A program made the position numbers and the translations under genes. A DNA stretch of 64,000 bases, from NCBI GenBank assembly GCA_963797005.1, contig CAWCOF010000011.1:381065-445064 (forward strand). The letters run 5' to 3'. Shown piece by piece: positions 62,434-64,000 of this stretch. Every line of letters starts with the position of its first letter. Positions within the stretch are counted from its first letter, which is position 1. The notes under the pieces were generated by a model that had not been told where the DNA came from, did no database searches, and saw nothing but the letters and a program-made list of their open reading frames with translations. Source of the DNA: AWTP1-13 sp963797005. GTDB lineage: Bacteria; Pseudomonadota; Alphaproteobacteria; Rhizobiales; Hyphomicrobiaceae.

Positions 62434-63930
62434 GTGAGCCTTTCTGGCCGGCCACGGGTATCGACGGGACTGTCCGGCCTCGATGACATCCTCGGTGGCG
62501 GGCTCGATCCCGACTGTTTGTACCTGGTGGAAGGGCGCCCCGGAACCGGCAAGACCACACTTGGGCTCCATTTTCTTCTGGACGGGCTCAAGAAGGGCGA
62601 GAAGGGTCTTTATATCACTCTGTCCGAAAGCGAGACGGAGCTGCGCCTCGTCGCTGCCCGCCACGGCTGGTCGCTGGACAATGTGGATATCTTTCAATTG
62701 GTCCCTCCGGAGGCCAGTGTAGGGCCTGATCAGGAGCTCACCCTCTTTCATCCGGTCGAGACCGAGCTGAGCGAGACGACGAAACTAATCTTCGATCAAG
62801 TCCGCGAGCTCGAACCGACCCGCGTCGTATTCGACAGCCTTTCTGAAATGCGGCTCCTGGCGCAAAGTTCGCTGCGATATCGGCGGCAAATTCTGGCTTT
62901 GAAGCACTTTTTCGCCGGCCGCAAATGCACCGTCCTGCTCCTCGACGATCTTTCCTCGCATGCCGATGACCTGCAGCTTCACTCCATTTCTCACGGCGTG
63001 ATCCTGCTGGAGCAACTCGCGCTGGACTATGGTGCCGAACGCAGGCGCCTGCGCGTGTCGAAAATGCGTGGCATCGCCTTTCGAGGCGGGTTCCACGACT
63101 TCACGATCGAGCACGGTGGCCTTTCTGTCTACCCTCGCCTCGTCGCCGCAGAGCACCACAAAGAGTTCCATGGCGAGCCGACGCCGAGTGGTAACGAGGA
63201 GTTTGATGCACTTCTGGGTGGTGGTCTGCACCGCGGCACGAGTGCTCTCCTCATTGGAGGCGCAGGTGTAGGGAAATCCACGGTTGCTTTGACATATGCC
63301 GTAGCGGCTGCGAATCGCGGTGAGCATGCCGAGGTTTTCGCCTTCGATGAAGGCCTCGGTACGATCTACGCGCGCTGCAACTCCCTTAAAATTCCACTTC
63401 GCAATCTGGTCGAGAACGGGCGCATCAAAATCCAACAGGTCGACCCAGCAGAGATGTCGCCAGGCGAGTTTGTCTCGCGGGTTCGCGCTGCCGTGGAGCA
63501 GAGACAGGCGCGTGTGGTGGTGATCGATACCCTTAATGGTTACCTAAACGCAATGCCCGATGAGCGCTTCCTGGTGCTCCAAATGCACGAGCTGCTGAGC
63601 TATCTCAACCAACTGGGCGTTGTGTCCATCCTCGTGCTGGCACAGCACGGGCTCATGGGCCCAATGCAAACCCCCCTCGATATCAGCTATCTGAGCGATA
63701 CCGTTGTCATGCTTCGATACTTCGAAGCCGAGGGTGAGGTGCGCCGGGCAATATCCATCGTGAAAAAAAGAAGCGGGGTGCACGAGACCAAGATCCGGGA
63801 ATTTCGCCTAGCTACGGGTGGATTGCAGCTCGGACCGCCGCTGACAGATTTTCGCGGCATCTTCACAGGGACACCAACGTACACTGGCAATGCCAAGCCG
63901 TTATTGCCGGACTCCAACGCCGATGCCTGA
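62434..63930 (+). CDS. KaiC-like double-domain ATPase
   Basis: 498 residues with two RecA/KaiC domains. Domain 1: Walker A GRPGTGKTT (34-42), Glu pair region in ITLSESETEL, Walker B RVVFDSLSEM. Domain 2: Walker A GGAGVGKST near 277, FAFDEGLGTI, Walker B VVVIDTLNG. KaiC-like ATPases outside cyanobacteria act in light, stress or signalling pathways, often beside histidine kinases; kaiA and kaiB are not seen. The GTG at 62434 follows AAAGGGGAG. Its last codons overlap the start of the next gene. Confidence 0.9.
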   Translation: MSLSGRPRVSTGLSGLDDILGGGLDPDCLYLVEGRPGTGKTTLGLHFLLDGLKKGEKGLYITLSESETELRLVAARHGWSLDNVDIFQLVPPEASVGPDQELTLFHPVETELSETTKLIFDQVRELEPTRVVFDSLSEMRLLAQSSLRYRRQILALKHFFAGRKCTVLLLDDLSSHADDLQLHSISHGVILLEQLALDYGAERRRLRVSKMRGIAFRGGFHDFTIEHGGLSVYPRLVAAEHHKEFHGEPTPSGNEEFDALLGGGLHRGTSALLIGGAGVGKSTVALTYAVAAANRGEHAEVFAFDEGLGTIYARCNSLKIPLRNLVENGRIKIQQVDPAEMSPGEFVSRVRAAVEQRQARVVVIDTLNGYLNAMPDERFLVLQMHELLSYLNQLGVVSILVLAQHGLMGPMQTPLDISYLSDTVVMLRYFEAEGEVRRAISIVKKRSGVHETKIREFRLATGGLQLGPPLTDFRGIFTGTPTYTGNAKPLLPDSNADA

Positions 63931-64000
63931 AAGCGCGAGCGAACTCATCCTGATCCTCGCGCCGACCGGCCGAGATGCTGTAGCGGCGGAGCAGCAGCTG
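63923..64000 (+). CDS. 5' end of a probable sensor histidine kinase (truncated by the window)
   Basis: Begins with an ATG eight bases before the end of the KaiC-like gene, in another frame, and reads PESASELILILAPTGRDAVA to the window end. The ILAPxGRDA start is what I recall for hybrid histidine kinases that follow KaiC-like genes. The overlap implies translational coupling. Only 26 codons are visible, so the assignment is tentative. Confidence 0.5.
   Translation, partial: MPESASELILILAPTGRDAVAAEQQL

Overview
This 64 kb window is GC-rich chromosomal DNA, most likely from an alphaproteobacterium of the Hyphomicrobiales (Rhizobiales) type. The lineage is inferred from gene content: the ethylmalonyl-CoA pathway pair meaA/ccr, the Hsp20-DUF1150 pair, dodecin, a DUF1127 protein, DUF2478, SARP/TolB-like/TPR regulators and a TRAP transporter. 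No rRNA gene is present to confirm it.

Layout. 0-4 kb: ethylmalonyl-CoA mutase and crotonyl-CoA carboxylase/reductase on opposite strands, flanking a small membrane protein gene. 4.4-9 kb: a large SARP-TolB-TPR regulator followed by a second, start-less TolB-TPR unit one frame out, then small stress-type proteins. 9.3-17.2 kb: an alpha/beta hydrolase with a divergent LysR regulator, then an arsenite-oxidation locus on the minus strand (aioB, aioA, DUF2478, aquaporin) with a divergent ArsR gene and a nearby fatty-acid hydroxylase. 17.2-20.7 kb: a gene-poor accessory patch with a 660-bp repeat, the 3' part of a tRNA-Thr gene, and an Ntn-hydrolase-like gene split by an IS3-family element. 20.9-35 kb: CoA and amine metabolism genes, an exbB-exbD-tonB operon, small exported proteins, two 2-hydroxyacid dehydrogenases, a TauE/SafE exporter and Hsp20-DUF1150. 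35-57 kb: acyl-CoA ligases, an ion channel, a TRAP transporter, an exonuclease/CBS/nucleotidyltransferase fusion, a peptidase pair and a YfhO-like membrane protein. 57-64 kb: dodecin, trmO, tRNA-Arg(CCG), a three-gene accessory operon, the second (inverted) copy of the 660-bp repeat, an MgtC-like gene, a gene-poor kilobase, and a double-domain KaiC-like ATPase that overlaps the start of what is probably a signalling gene.

Several repeat families lie between the genes. A ~150-bp double-hairpin element occurs three times (35.1, 39.3 and 57.4 kb), and its stems show compensatory base changes. A 660-bp segment occurs twice in inverted orientation 42 kb apart. A different palindromic doublet sits at 23.2 kb, and there are short tandem repeats at 26.9, 45.2, 48.4 and 62.3 kb.

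Six single-base insertions, four of them certainly and all of them probably in short G/C runs, plus one deletion, break otherwise well-conserved genes (ADP-forming acyl-CoA synthetase twice, dctM, leucyl aminopeptidase, trmO, a secreted protein, and the SARP/TolB tandem). The uniform pattern looks more like base-calling or assembly error than gene decay, so I annotate these as frameshifted genes spanning both frames.

Functionally the window suggests a metabolically versatile heterotroph that assimilates C2 or fatty-acid-derived acyl-CoA through the ethylmalonyl-CoA pathway, imports organic acids by TRAP transport, activates acids with several CoA ligases, and can oxidise arsenite in the periplasm.
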